A stretch of 64,000 nt of DNA from Nitrospirota bacterium (GCA_040752355.1 JBFMHE010000007.1:1-64000), one strand, 5' to 3'; positions 9,005 through 18,014 are shown, counted from the first letter of the stretch. The notes: generated by a model not told the origin, from the letters alone. Translations and numbers: made by a program.

Positions 9005-9661
9005 TCAGTGCTTATGCTCCTCGGCTTTCCGGGGTGCCTCTTTCTTCTGGGCATCCTTCTTCGGCGCGTCCTTTTTCTGTTCCGGCTTCTGGTCGGTCTG
9101 GGGCGCGGCGCCGTGCTGCATGCCGCCCATGCTATGCATTCCGGCCATCATCGTGTCGAGGCGCTCTCTCATTGTCGAGAGCTCCTTGAGGAGCCTCTTC
9201 TTTTCGGCGTCCGGGACCCCGGTCAGCATGCGCTCCTGTATCTCCATCATGTCCTTCATCATATGCATCATATCCATCATCGCCGTGCCGTGCATCTGGC
9301 CCATCATTCCCATATGGCCCATCATGCCACCGCCCATTTGACCCATCATGCCGCCACCGCCCATCATACCGCCCATGCCGCCGCCCATCGGGCCGCACTT
9401 CATTCCCCCCATTTGGCCCCCCATTTGGCCCCCCATTTGGCCCCCCATTTGGCCCCCCATTTGGCCCCCCATTTGGCCCCCCATTTGGCCGCCCATTTGG
9501 CCCCCCATTTGGCCGCCAGCCTGCTGGTCTCCGCCGGCTGCGGCGCCTGCCTGGCCATGCTGATGCTGCGCTCCCGCAGCCGGCGTATCGGCAGCGGTCT
9601 GTGCCCCTGCTGCGGCGGTCATCACAAGGGAAAGTACTGCAACGAGAACGAGACGTTTCAT
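9005..9661 (-). CDS. Exported Met/His-rich protein with (GGQM)9 repeat, probable metal-binding
   Basis: 218 residues from ATG at 9661. Signal peptide about 1-20 (cleavage near AGAQ), then an Ala/Gln/His linker with QHQHGQ. Nine perfect GGQM tetrapeptides are followed by a Met-Gly region (MMGHMGMMGQMH) and a helical Met-rich stretch with a conserved-looking ERMLTGVPDAEKKRLLKEL core. The tail is Lys-rich and ends in HKH. Such Met/His arrays bind Cu(I)/Ag(I) in envelope metallochaperones, and the neighbouring copper ATPase agrees with that role. The family is otherwise unknown to me. The gene is bracketed by structured elements A and B. Confidence 0.75.
   Translation of the reverse strand: MKRLVLVAVLSLVMTAAAGAQTAADTPAAGAQHQHGQAGAAAGGDQQAGGQMGGQMGGQMGGQMGGQMGGQMGGQMGGQMGGQMGGMKCGPMGGGMGGMMGGGGMMGQMGGGMMGHMGMMGQMHGTAMMDMMHMMKDMMEIQERMLTGVPDAEKKRLLKELSTMRERLDTMMAGMHSMGGMQHGAAPQTDQKPEQKKDAPKKDAQKKEAPRKAEEHKH
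9405..9517 (-). repeat. 12-bp tandem repeat encoding GGQM x9
   Basis: Nine units with the core CATTTGG (plus strand) at 9410, 9422, 9434, 9446, 9458, 9470, 9482, 9494 and 9506, exactly 12 bp apart and nearly identical in bases. Because the unit is a multiple of three, copy-number change would lengthen or shorten the metal-binding array without a frameshift. Confidence 0.9.
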
Positions 9662-9714
9662 AGGATATTCCTCCGTGTTTGGTTTTAAAAGCCCCTGACA
9701 AAATAAGCAGCTTT

Positions 9715-9867
9715 GGAGTCGGACGAGGCATAGTATGTGGAGCGGTATCAGCAGCCCGAGCGGAGCAATGGACTGCGGAGCGGGTCGGTACGACTCGATT
9801 CCGAGCTGGTGCCTCGGAGGTCGTATCGACCGAGAATGAGCGAGCATACTGTGCCTCGTCCGACTCC
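9715..9867 (+). ncRNA. Structured intergenic element, copy B (candidate RNA)
   Basis: The closing stem 9715-9737 with 9845-9867 is 23 bp with a single U-G wobble on the plus strand. GGTATCAGC pairs with GCTGGTGCC using two more U-G wobbles. The distal hairpin is GGTCG/CGACC instead of GGACGGC/GCCGTCC in copy A, a compensated difference. Outer flanks AATAAGCAG and CTGCTCATT extend the pairing. It lies just upstream of the Met-rich gene and downstream of the holin-like gene, on the opposite strand to both. Confidence 0.6.
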
Positions 9868-9942
9868 CCCTGCTCATTCCGTTCAGACGCTTTAAGTAAT
9901 TATACGATAAGTTGGAAGCAATTTCTCCATCAGAGGAGAGGC

Positions 9943-10194
9943 CTATACCCGGGCGACCTTGTTGTAAATCCACCCGAAGAGAGCGCCGAAGACGAGCATA
10001 TCGATAAAGCCGTAGAGCAGCCCTATAATGCTGCCGGCAGGGGAGATGCTATACCCCGGGTAGATCGAGCCTCCCATCACCTGGAGGAACAGGGTTCCGT
10101 ACCCGGTGAAATAGGATATCCAGGTCGTTATGAACAGCACGCCTCCCCATACAATACCGAGACTCACGCCTAATGCAACAGGTTTGAAGCGCAT
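9943..10194 (-). CDS. Small holin-like membrane protein
   Basis: 83 residues with two hydrophobic segments (about 8-28 and 52-77) separated by a Gly/Tyr-rich loop, SIYPGYSISPAGSIIGLLYGF. This pattern resembles short chromosomal proteins often labelled bacteriophage holin in environmental genomes, but nothing phage-like is nearby. It follows the DUF1059 gene by 57 bases, probably in the same copper-linked operon. Function unknown. Confidence 0.7.
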   Translation of the reverse strand: MRFKPVALGVSLGIVWGGVLFITTWISYFTGYGTLFLQVMGGSIYPGYSISPAGSIIGLLYGFIDMLVFGALFGWIYNKVARV

Positions 10195-10251
10195 ACCTCC
10201 CCCTCGCCGCTGCGAATGAACCGGAGCACAACGTGCGTCTGCCCGCGGGTA

Positions 10252-10467
10252 TCAACCCTGTTCTTTATCGCTTATCTTCGTTCTCCAGCCTTTGAGCTCT
10301 TCTTCCGTGATTTCCCGCTCGTTATGGGTCTTGGCGTGGATACGGGCAAGTCGCAGCACCTCTTCATCGGTTTCACCTTCAGCAATGTAGTCGCAAAAAG
10401 GCCCCATCATACCGGCATCCCTGCACCGGAGCAGCCTCGTTCTCCCCTTCGTGCTGGTTTCCGCCAT
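10252..10467 (-). CDS. DUF1059-like small protein
   Basis: 71 residues from ATG at 10467 with an AGGAGG ribosome site. The core CRDAGMMGPFCDYIAEGETD, then EEVLRLARIHAKTHNE, matches the DUF1059 pattern (Cys-containing start, acidic turn, His-containing helix). DUF1059 proteins have been described as small putative metal-binding proteins. It is encoded directly downstream of a copper ATPase. An upstream in-frame extension overlaps the ATPase and is not used. Confidence 0.75.
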   Translation of the reverse strand: MAETSTKGRTRLLRCRDAGMMGPFCDYIAEGETDEEVLRLARIHAKTHNEREITEEELKGWRTKISDKEQG

Positions 10468-10526
10468 AGCACACCTCCTCATGAACGGTGTAAGGGGTTG
10501 GGTGATTGTCCGCACTTCTGCAGACG

Positions 10527-12596
10527 CTATCGCTTGAGCTTCAAAAACCTCGCGTTGATCGCGACGATGATGGTGCTCAACGACATGAGTACTGCGCCCA
10601 GGGCAGGGCTGAGCAGGATGCCGTAGTTGTAGAGCACCCCTGCCGCAAGCGGAATGGCAAAGGCGTTGTACCCTGTGGCCCAGGCGAGGTTCTGGACCAT
10701 CTTCCGGTAGGTGGCGCGGGCCAGACCGATTATCGCCACCACATCGAGAGGATTGCTCCTCACCAATATGATGTCGGCGGTCTCGACCGCCACATCGGTG
10801 CCCGCGCCGATCGCGATGCCGACATCGGCCTGCGCGAGCGCCGGGGCGTCGTTGACCCCGTCGCCGGTCATCGCGACCACCAGCCCCCGCGACTGCACCT
10901 CCTTCACCTTCGCGGCCTTGTCCTGGGGGAGCACCTCGGCGAAATACTCGTCGAGACCGGTCTCTTCCGCCACCCATTTCGCGACCAGCCGGTTGTCGCC
11001 GGTGAGCATGATGCAGCGTATCCCCATATCCTTCAGCAGCGAGACCGCTTTCCCGGACTCGGGCCTGATGATGTCGGCGAGGGCGATAGCGCCCTTCACG
11101 CTGCCGTCGACGACCACGAAGATGACGGTCTTGCCCTGCGAGGAAAGCCGCTCGATGCGCTCATCGGCAACCGCCATGCCCTGCAGCCGCAGGTATCCCG
11201 GGCTCACGACCTTGATATCCCTGCCGTTCGCCCTCCCCTCGGCGCCCTTGCCGGGGATCGCCCTGAACCCCTCGACCGGGTACGTCTCCGGGAACGACGA
11301 GACGATGCCCTTGGCGAGGGGATGCTCCGAATGCGCCTCGATCGACGCCGCATACTTCGCGAGCTCTCTTTCGCCGATATCACCCGAAAGGACGAGCAGG
11401 TCGGTGACGCCGAACCTCCCTTCCGTGAGCGTGCCGGTCTTATCGAAGATGATCGCCTGTATGTTTCTTCCCCGTTCGAAGGCGGCCCGGTCCCGTATCA
11501 GGAGCCCGTTCGAGGCCGAGAGCGCGGTCGAGACCGCGACCACCAGCGGCACGGCGAGCCCGAGGGCATGGGGACAGGCGATCACCATCACCGTCACGGT
11601 CCGTTCGAGAGAGAAGGCGAGATCCCTGTTCATGATGCCCACCCATGCGCCGAGCGTCACCGCTCCTCCGCCGAGGGCGATGATCGTCAGCCAGAAGGCG
11701 GCGCGGTTCGCCAGGTCCTGCGTCCTCGACTTGCTCTCCTGCGCCTGCCGCACCAGCTCCATCACCTGCGAGAGGAACGAATCGCTCCCGGTCTTCCGCA
11801 CCTCGACCACGAGCGACCCCTCGCCGTTGATCGCGCCGCCGATCACCTTGCCGCCCGCCTTCTTGTGCACCGGCTTCGATTCGCCGGTGAGCATCGCCTC
11901 GTTCACCGAGGACTCTCCCTCGACCACATCGCCGTCCGCGGGGACCTTCTCGCCGGGCTTCACCAGCACCCTGTCGCCTGCTGCGAGCGTGGCGAGCGGC
12001 ACGTCCTGCGTCCCGCCGCCGGGCATGAGCTTGTGCGCCTCCGAAGGCATGAGCCGCGCAAGCTCCTCGAGCGCGCGCGAAGCGCCCATGACCGACCGCA
12101 TCTCGAGCCAGTGGCCGAGGAGCATGATATCGACGAGGGTGGCGAGCTCCCAGAAAAAGTCCATCCCGGGCAGCCCGAAGACGATGGCGCTGCTATAGAC
12201 GTACGCCGCCGAGATCGCCACGGCGACGAGGGTCATCATGCCCGGCTTCCTCTCCTTCGCCTCGTCGACGAGCCCCCTCAGGAACGGATAGCCGCCGTAA
12301 AAGAAGACGAACGAGGAAAGGACAAAGAGGACGTACATATCGCCGGGAAACCGCAGGCTCTCGCCGAGCCCCAGAAAGTGGTGTATCATCGGCGAGAGGG
12401 CGAGGATGGGAATGGTGATGATCAGCGATATCCGGAAGCGCTTCCTGAAGTCCTCGACCATGTGGGCGTGATGGTCGCCATGGCCTTTATGCTCATCATG
12501 CGCCATCCCGCGGTGCTCCGCAGGCGTCGCGTGCCCTTCGTGCCCCCCCTCTTCGGCTGCGCCCTGCCGATGTCCCGTATGTGTTCCGTGTCCCAT
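10527..12596 (-). CDS. copB: Copper-exporting P1B-type ATPase, CPH subgroup (CopB-like)
   Basis: Inner-membrane metal pump of 689 residues. The N-terminus (1-47) is a His-rich leader instead of a CxxC metal-binding domain, as in CopB-type pumps. TGES precedes the translocation motif CPH (IACPHALGLA, about 342). The phosphorylation site DKTGTLTEG lies near 385 and GDGVNDAPAL near 580. The CPH group exports Cu(I)/Ag(I), possibly Cu(II). It starts seven bases after the SHOCT gene and is followed by the DUF1059 and holin-like genes, all on one strand. Confidence 0.94.
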   Translation of the reverse strand: MGHGTHTGHRQGAAEEGGHEGHATPAEHRGMAHDEHKGHGDHHAHMVEDFRKRFRISLIITIPILALSPMIHHFLGLGESLRFPGDMYVLFVLSSFVFFYGGYPFLRGLVDEAKERKPGMMTLVAVAISAAYVYSSAIVFGLPGMDFFWELATLVDIMLLGHWLEMRSVMGASRALEELARLMPSEAHKLMPGGGTQDVPLATLAAGDRVLVKPGEKVPADGDVVEGESSVNEAMLTGESKPVHKKAGGKVIGGAINGEGSLVVEVRKTGSDSFLSQVMELVRQAQESKSRTQDLANRAAFWLTIIALGGGAVTLGAWVGIMNRDLAFSLERTVTVMVIACPHALGLAVPLVVAVSTALSASNGLLIRDRAAFERGRNIQAIIFDKTGTLTEGRFGVTDLLVLSGDIGERELAKYAASIEAHSEHPLAKGIVSSFPETYPVEGFRAIPGKGAEGRANGRDIKVVSPGYLRLQGMAVADERIERLSSQGKTVIFVVVDGSVKGAIALADIIRPESGKAVSLLKDMGIRCIMLTGDNRLVAKWVAEETGLDEYFAEVLPQDKAAKVKEVQSRGLVVAMTGDGVNDAPALAQADVGIAIGAGTDVAVETADIILVRSNPLDVVAIIGLARATYRKMVQNLAWATGYNAFAIPLAAGVLYNYGILLSPALGAVLMSLSTIIVAINARFLKLKR

Positions 12597-12603
12597 GGAC
12601 GCC

Positions 12604-12834
12604 TTACCGGATATCCTTCTTCTTCTCTTCGAACTCCTCTTTGCTTATCTCGCCTTTCGCGTACCGTTTCTTGAGGATATCGAGCGGCGTCTCATCCTCG
12701 AGCCCTCTCCCCCGTCCCGTGCCGGCGACCGCTTTCACGAGGTAGACGATCCCGATGATGACCAGTATCCAGAAGACCACCATGAGCAGGCCCATGCCCC
12801 ACCCCCATCCGTGGTAATTCCAGCCCCAATGCAT
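12604..12834 (-). CDS. SHOCT-domain small membrane protein
   Basis: 76 residues from ATG at 12834 with a GGGAGGTGAGG ribosome site. An aromatic N-terminus (HWGWNYHGWGWGMG) leads into one membrane helix (about 14-36). The C-terminus carries the SHOCT motif DILKKRYAKGEISKEEFEEKK. Such proteins frequently accompany copper and other metal efflux genes. It is the first gene of the CopB operon. A longer reading to 12933 lacks support. Confidence 0.85.
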   Translation of the reverse strand: MHWGWNYHGWGWGMGLLMVVFWILVIIGIVYLVKAVAGTGRGRGLEDETPLDILKKRYAKGEISKEEFEEKKKDIR

Positions 12835-12976
12835 AGTCCTCACCTCCCTACCCCAAGGATACCATGGAATCCGCGACATCGAAAGAGCGGGACAGAAGCC
12901 GGGATAGGTGAGGGATGCAGCGGCGCTGCTCACGCGGACCCGTTGCGCTCATTCCCGGCTGTGATAAGATATCGCA

Positions 12977-13993
12977 ATGAACGCCCGTGCTTATCTGCAA
13001 ACAGGCCAGGTGACGTGCCACGATACGCTCGGCTGCCCGGTTCCCTGTACAGGCAGCGGGCAGGATGCGGAATTCAAGAGAGGCGTACCATGGCCGGCCC
13101 CGAGATTCGAACAGAAGGACGGCGTGGTTTCAGACCGCCTCACCGGCCTGGTGTGGACAGAGGACGCCAACCCTGCCGAGCTCCCTCTGACCTGGCAGGA
13201 GGCGCTGGACCTCATCGCCGATATGAACCGTGAAAAAGCGCTCGGCTTCACCGACTGGCGGCTCCCCAACCGCCGCGAGCTCAGGAGCCTCATGAGCCAC
13301 CAGACCAGGAAACCCGCCCTGCCGGAAGCGCATCCCTTCAGGAACATTTTTTCGGGATGGTACTGGACCTCGACCACCGCAGCGATCAATACCGCGTATG
13401 CCTGGTATGTTCATACGGAAGGTGCACGTATGTTTTACGGGAACAAGGAGCAGTTCTTCCTGCTCTGGCCCGTGCGCGGCGAAGGATACGATCTTTTGCC
13501 CCGTACCGGCCAGGTGCAGTGTTACGACGCGTCCGGCCGCCTCATCCCGTGTGCAGGCTCGGGCCAGGATGGAGAGCTCCGTGCAGGGCTCGCATGGCCC
13601 GAGCCCCGGTTCGAGACCGCCGGGGACGGGGTGATCGACCGTCTTACCAATCTATGCTGGATGAGAACGGCGGACCTGACCGGCAGGCACGAGACATGGA
13701 GCGACGCGCTCGAAGCGGTGGAGGAGCTCAACCGGAGCTCAGGGGGAAGTACCGCCTGGCGATTGCCGAACATCAATGAGCTCGAATCGCTGGTGGATTG
13801 CAGTACGCATCATCCCGCATTACCGGACGGCCATCCGTTCGCCGAGGTCAAGGAGGCGTACTGGTCATCGACCACGAGCATGTTCGAGCCTGACTGGGCA
13901 TGGGCCCTCTATCTCGACAAGGGCGCTGTCGGTGTCGGCCAGAAGCGGGGCGCTCATTTCTCCGTGTGGGCAGTGTGCGGCGCCGTTGATTGA
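12977..13993 (+). CDS. Protein with two DUF1566 (Lcl C-terminal) domains
   Basis: 338 residues made of two homologous halves, about 1-165 and 168-338. Each begins TGQV(T/Q)C(H/Y)D, then a Cys-x-GSGQD turn, DRLT(G/N)L(V/C)W, and ends in WRLPN(R/I)(R/N)EL and a YWTSTT/YWSSTT strand. This is the DUF1566 fold, related to FGE-sulfatase/lectin-like domains of surface or secreted proteins. No signal peptide is evident. It is monocistronic and divergent from the copper operon. Function unknown. Confidence 0.85.
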   Translation: MNARAYLQTGQVTCHDTLGCPVPCTGSGQDAEFKRGVPWPAPRFEQKDGVVSDRLTGLVWTEDANPAELPLTWQEALDLIADMNREKALGFTDWRLPNRRELRSLMSHQTRKPALPEAHPFRNIFSGWYWTSTTAAINTAYAWYVHTEGARMFYGNKEQFFLLWPVRGEGYDLLPRTGQVQCYDASGRLIPCAGSGQDGELRAGLAWPEPRFETAGDGVIDRLTNLCWMRTADLTGRHETWSDALEAVEELNRSSGGSTAWRLPNINELESLVDCSTHHPALPDGHPFAEVKEAYWSSTTSMFEPDWAWALYLDKGAVGVGQKRGAHFSVWAVCGAVD

Positions 13994-14020
13994 CAGGGAT
14001 GCTCTTGGCAGGGAGCCGGG

Positions 14021-17000
14021 CTACCGGCCCTCGGCAATCAGCTCTCCGAGCTCCTTCGCCGGCAGCGGCCTGCTGAACAAGTATCCCTGCATCTCCTGGC
14101 AGCCTACCGACTTGAGGAACTCGAGCTGTTCCTCTGTCTCCACACCCTCGGCAATCACCCTGAGCTTCATGTTATGAGCCAGGGCAGTCACTGCCTTGAC
14201 TATGGTCCGATCGTCGGAATCCGCAGCAATATCCCGGACAAAGGACCGGTCTATCTTGAGCTTATGGATAGGAAGCTTCTTCAGGTAGTTCAGCGATGAA
14301 TAGCCGGTTCCGAAGTCGTCAATGGCAATCCCTACTCCCATTGCGGATAGTCTGGTCATGGTAGGAACCGTATGCTCCAGGTTTTTCATCGCTACGCTCT
14401 CGGTAATCTCGAGATCGAGATGCACGGGATCGAGCCCGGTCTCTTCCAGTATCCGGGTGACCCGCTCTACGAGGTCGGCCTTCTGGAACTGCTTGGCCGA
14501 CAGATTCACGGTGACACAGAGCGGCGGCAAGCCGGTTTCCTGCCACTCTCTCACCTGGGCGCAGGCAGTCCTCAGGACCCATTCATCGATAGCTGAAATG
14601 AACCCGGTCTCTTCAGCAAGGGGGATGAAGTGCTCAGGGTCGAGCAGCCCTTTCTCGGGATGCCTCCAGCGGACCAGGGCCTCGGCACAGACCACCTGTC
14701 GCGTATCGGTCGTGATCTGGGGCTGGTAATAGACCTCCAGCTCCCCCCGGATGAGCGCCTGTCTCAGCCAGCTTTCGAGGCGCATGCGCTCGACGGTCCG
14801 GATGTTCATGGCCGCATCATAGAACTGGTAAGTGCTGCCGCCCAGCTCCTTCGCATGGTACATCGCGATGTCGGCATTCTTGAACAGGGACTCGCTGTCC
14901 AGGGCATCGTCGGGACAGATGCTGATGCCGATGCTGGTACTGATATGGAGGGTATGCTTTTTGACCGCAAAAGGCTCTCTGAAGGAGTCTATGATCTTCC
15001 GCGCAACGGTGATGATGTCTTCCGGATGTGCTATATCTGCCAGGAGGATGTTGAACTCATCGCCTCCCATACGGGACACGATATCCGACTCCCTGACACT
15101 GCCCCTCAGCCGCTCGGCAACCATGTTCAGAAGCTCATCGCCGATATCATGGCCCAGGGTGTCGTTGATGTATTTGAACCGGTCGAGGTCGAGGAAGAGC
15201 ACGGCGAACCGCCCCTGGCTTCTCCTCGCTTTGGCCAGCTCCAGGCCGAGGATATCCGCGAAGAGCCGGCGGTTCGGCAACCCCGTGAGCGCGTCGTGGT
15301 GGGCCATGTGCCTGACCTCCTCCTCTCTCCTCCTGCGGTCGGTTATATCGGTAATGAAAGCATAATGATACAGTACGTCTCCTCGTTCATCGGTGACCTG
15401 GTGTACTTTCAGTTCCAGGGGAATCCGCGTGCCGTCCTTTCTGATGTATTCCTTCTGGAAAAGCTGGGGCTGCCCTGTGCGATGAAGCTCTTCCAGTATT
15501 CTTGCCTCATGCCCGTGCCATTCAGGGGGCGTGAGGTCCATCATGGTCATTGAGCGCAGCTCTTCCGTACTGTAGCCGGTGAGGTCGACAAATGCCTTAT
15601 TGAAGATCATGAACGTGCCATCGGGGCAGATCGAGGCAAACGGCTGCGAGGAGTTTTCAAGCGCATCAGCAAAGAACGACGCATGCTCTTGTGCAGCCTT
15701 TACTTCTGCAAAGAGCCGGGCGTCCTCGAGGACCAGGGAGAGCGATGCCGAAAGCTTCCTGCCGAAATCGATATGCATATCTGAAAAGCTGCACTGAGAT
15801 GCCAGACAGTAAAAACTGAGAGCGCCGAAAACGGTTCCCCGGGCGATAAAGGGGACCACCATCAGGGAACGGGCGCCGAGCCGCTGCAGCAGCTCGACAT
15901 TGAGCCGCTCATCGTCAAGGGCGCTATCGAAAGCGACGACATCCCTCACCGACGCGGCATAGTGAACCCCCTTGATCTCTTTTGACGGGACACGCTGTCC
16001 GATAAGACCGTCGGGCACGTTGTAACCGTACTTCACGACAAAATAGTCGTCCTGGAACAGTCCTATCGAGGAGGCATCGGCATTCAGTGCGGCAGCTGCC
16101 TCCACAACCACCCGCCGCATGATCGTATCGATATCGAGCGTTGAATGGATGGCTGCATTGATACGGTTAAGCGCGTCGCTGAGCTCTTTTGACCTCCTGA
16201 GCTGCTCCTCGGACCTCTTACGCTCGGTAATGTCTTCGATCATACCCAGGAAGTAGAGCGGCGTTCCGTCATCGGCCCGTATAAGGGAAGCGGTCAATAT
16301 TACCCAGATGATCCCGCCGTCTTTCCGTATATAGCGCTTATCCATGGAGAAATAGGGGATGCTTCCCTCATAAAGGCGGGATGCCAGCTCAGTGTCCTTT
16401 TCGATGTCGTCGGGATGGGTGATGTCGAAGGGAGTACGCGCCTTGAGCTCTTCCTCGGAGAAACCGACCATCTGGCAGAACCTGCCATTGACCTTGCTGA
16501 AACGGTAATCCGCTCCCACGAGTCCTATGCCGAGAGGCCCCTCTTCAAAAACCTTCCGGAACCGCTCCTCGCTCTGCCGCAAGGCATCCTCTATCCGCTT
16601 GCGCTCGGTAATGTCCTCGACCGTACCTACAAGCCGTACGGCGCGACCGTCCGCGAAAAAGACCTGCCCTGCAGCCTCGACCCAATGCGTTATGCCGTCT
16701 TTGCGGTTGATGACGCGGTATTCGGCATGGTACCGCCCGTCGCCCCGGGGGTCGAGGGCCTTGTCCACCGCCGCCTGGGTGGAGACGCGGTCGTCGGGGT
16801 GCAGCCCTGCGATGAACATCTCATAGGTGACCGGCTCATCCGGCCCCACGCCCCACAGCTCCCTCACGCGCCGGTCCCAGCGGATCGCCCCGGAAGCCAC
16901 GTCGTAGTCATGGATGCCGATCCGGGCGGCCTCGGTCGCAATGGAAAACCGCTCCTGAACGCTCAGCAGCTCATGCCCGCTCTCCTGCAGCTCCCTGTTC

Positions 17001-17320
17001 ACGTCTTCAAGAGCGCTCTCTGCCGCCCTGATGCGCCAAAAAAGAAAGGACATCGTCCAGAGGACGAAGAGAAACCCTATGCGATTGAGAGTCCCGATTG
17101 CCGATGTTATTCCCGGAGGGGACGCGAAGAGCCCTACGATGGTGAGTGCGGTGCTGAGGAGCAGGAATAAAACGAGCTGCAATCTCTGGCCGACGCGCGA
17201 TACGAGGAAAAGCGGGAACAGATAGAGCAGCCACACGGCAGATCCCAGAGGGGTGAGCATATCGGCAGCGAAAATGCCGAGGAGGAGCAGAGCGACAACA
17301 AAATAGTCTCTGTGTTTCAT
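14021..17320 (-). CDS. Membrane-anchored PAS-GAF-GGDEF-EAL cyclic-di-GMP enzyme
   Basis: 1099 residues from ATG at 17320. About four membrane helices (1-105) precede two PAS/PAC units (about 118-370), a GAF domain (about 385-535) and a third PAS (about 545-665). A GGDEF domain with intact MGGDEF signature follows (about 670-840), then an EAL domain with AEALVRWRHP (about 850-1095). Both catalytic signatures are intact, so it may make and degrade c-di-GMP. Its position in a metal-stress island suggests envelope or redox sensing, which is inference. An upstream extension to 17443 has no good ribosome site. Confidence 0.92.
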   Translation of the reverse strand: MKHRDYFVVALLLLGIFAADMLTPLGSAVWLLYLFPLFLVSRVGQRLQLVLFLLLSTALTIVGLFASPPGITSAIGTLNRIGFLFVLWTMSFLFWRIRAAESALEDVNRELQESGHELLSVQERFSIATEAARIGIHDYDVASGAIRWDRRVRELWGVGPDEPVTYEMFIAGLHPDDRVSTQAAVDKALDPRGDGRYHAEYRVINRKDGITHWVEAAGQVFFADGRAVRLVGTVEDITERKRIEDALRQSEERFRKVFEEGPLGIGLVGADYRFSKVNGRFCQMVGFSEEELKARTPFDITHPDDIEKDTELASRLYEGSIPYFSMDKRYIRKDGGIIWVILTASLIRADDGTPLYFLGMIEDITERKRSEEQLRRSKELSDALNRINAAIHSTLDIDTIMRRVVVEAAAALNADASSIGLFQDDYFVVKYGYNVPDGLIGQRVPSKEIKGVHYAASVRDVVAFDSALDDERLNVELLQRLGARSLMVVPFIARGTVFGALSFYCLASQCSFSDMHIDFGRKLSASLSLVLEDARLFAEVKAAQEHASFFADALENSSQPFASICPDGTFMIFNKAFVDLTGYSTEELRSMTMMDLTPPEWHGHEARILEELHRTGQPQLFQKEYIRKDGTRIPLELKVHQVTDERGDVLYHYAFITDITDRRRREEEVRHMAHHDALTGLPNRRLFADILGLELAKARRSQGRFAVLFLDLDRFKYINDTLGHDIGDELLNMVAERLRGSVRESDIVSRMGGDEFNILLADIAHPEDIITVARKIIDSFREPFAVKKHTLHISTSIGISICPDDALDSESLFKNADIAMYHAKELGGSTYQFYDAAMNIRTVERMRLESWLRQALIRGELEVYYQPQITTDTRQVVCAEALVRWRHPEKGLLDPEHFIPLAEETGFISAIDEWVLRTACAQVREWQETGLPPLCVTVNLSAKQFQKADLVERVTRILEETGLDPVHLDLEITESVAMKNLEHTVPTMTRLSAMGVGIAIDDFGTGYSSLNYLKKLPIHKLKIDRSFVRDIAADSDDRTIVKAVTALAHNMKLRVIAEGVETEEQLEFLKSVGCQEMQGYLFSRPLPAKELGELIAEGR

Positions 17321-17585
17321 CGAACGCACCCCCCCCTTGACGATCATATCCAAGAGCTTTGAATGCTGCTTCTCGGGACTCTGTGCCGGCGTCCTCTTTA
17401 CCGGGCTCACGATGAGGCTATTAGGTAAGTATAAGGGAAACATAGACTATTATCAACGGCATAGGGGGGGAGGGGAAACAGTCGGATCTGACGAGGATTT
17501 TCCGGGCGTTGAAAAGCGCTCGTCGGGAAGGAGTGGACTGCGCCTTGCCGGGAGACGCCCCGGAAAGCTCGGTGCGCAGTGGCGC

Positions 17586-17921
17586 TCAAGGCGTCTGCCT
17601 GGTTCTGATCCGCTTCTGTCGCGCCCTGCCCCTGAGGAATATCATCACGCCGGAAACCGCTACCCATATAGTGCCGGCGCCCAGGACTATATGATAGGGG
17701 ACGCTGAGCGGACCGAAACCGTAGTGGATCTCCACCAGCAGCTTGTCCCAGAGCAGCACGAGCGGAGGGAGCGTCCCCTCGATCGCCTCGCCTACCCGGT
17801 GGTGAACGCCGAGGAGCCAGTTCGCGCTGAGGAACATGCCGCTCGCCGCCTGGAGGACGAGCAGCAGGGCCAGCACGATCCCCGCTCTGCGGTGCCATTT
17901 TCTCAGCTCTCTCTCTTCCAT
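17586..17921 (-). CDS. Small cytochrome b-like / PepSY-TM-like membrane protein
   Basis: 111 residues with three membrane helices. His-containing boundaries (KWHRRAG, GVHHRVG, EIHYGFG, PYHIVLG) are arranged like diheme b-type cytochrome or PepSY-associated helices. No CxxCH motif. Its ATG at 17921 is preceded by GGAGG within a leader almost identical to that of the octaheme cytochrome gene at 24064-25566, so the two are probably co-regulated. Function unresolved. Confidence 0.65.
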   Translation of the reverse strand: MEERELRKWHRRAGIVLALLLVLQAASGMFLSANWLLGVHHRVGEAIEGTLPPLVLLWDKLLVEIHYGFGPLSVPYHIVLGAGTIWVAVSGVMIFLRGRARQKRIRTRQTP

Positions 17922-18014
17922 TGGCAGGCCTCCTGGTCGGTACGCGTCCGTTCCACGGCAAAGAGAAGAAGCCATGATAGAATCCTATCAGGAAGCAGAG
18001 GGGAAATCCACCGC
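17919..18014 (-). promoter_or_regulatory. Shared promoter/leader, copy 1
   Basis: About 95 bp upstream of the cytochrome b-like gene match the region upstream of the octaheme cytochrome (25564-25662). Conserved blocks are GGTGGATTTCCCCTC, GCTTCCTGATAGGATT, TATCAT, TGCCGTGGAACG and the GGAGGC ribosome site. The inverted repeat TGATA/TATCA inside it is an operator or -10 candidate. Only the few bases before the ribosome site differ much. Confidence 0.6.

Noticed and set aside
8809-9054. Minus-strand ORF through structured element A (and the similar one through B)
   Set aside because: The translated similarity between them is explained by conserved stems; copy C does not keep the frame, and wobble pairing favours plus-strand RNA.
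9405-9517. CRISPR-like array
   Set aside because: Units are contiguous 12-bp coding repeats with no spacers.
9348-9563. Pro/Trp-rich plus-strand ORF opposite the GGQM array
   Set aside because: Simple shadow of the 12-bp repeat on the other strand, without a ribosome site.
8839-9867. Group II intron domain V or insertion-sequence ends
   Set aside because: No GAGCCGTATG-type domain V, no reverse transcriptase or transposase anywhere near, and compensatory changes argue against passive terminal repeats.
9943-10194. Prophage remnant suggested by the holin-like gene
   Set aside because: No endolysin, integrase, structural gene or attachment site nearby; such holin-like genes occur alone in chromosomes.
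10506-12674. 722-codon plus-strand ORF opposite the CPH copper ATPase
   Set aside because: Antisense shadow; the ATPase carries every P-type motif on the minus strand.
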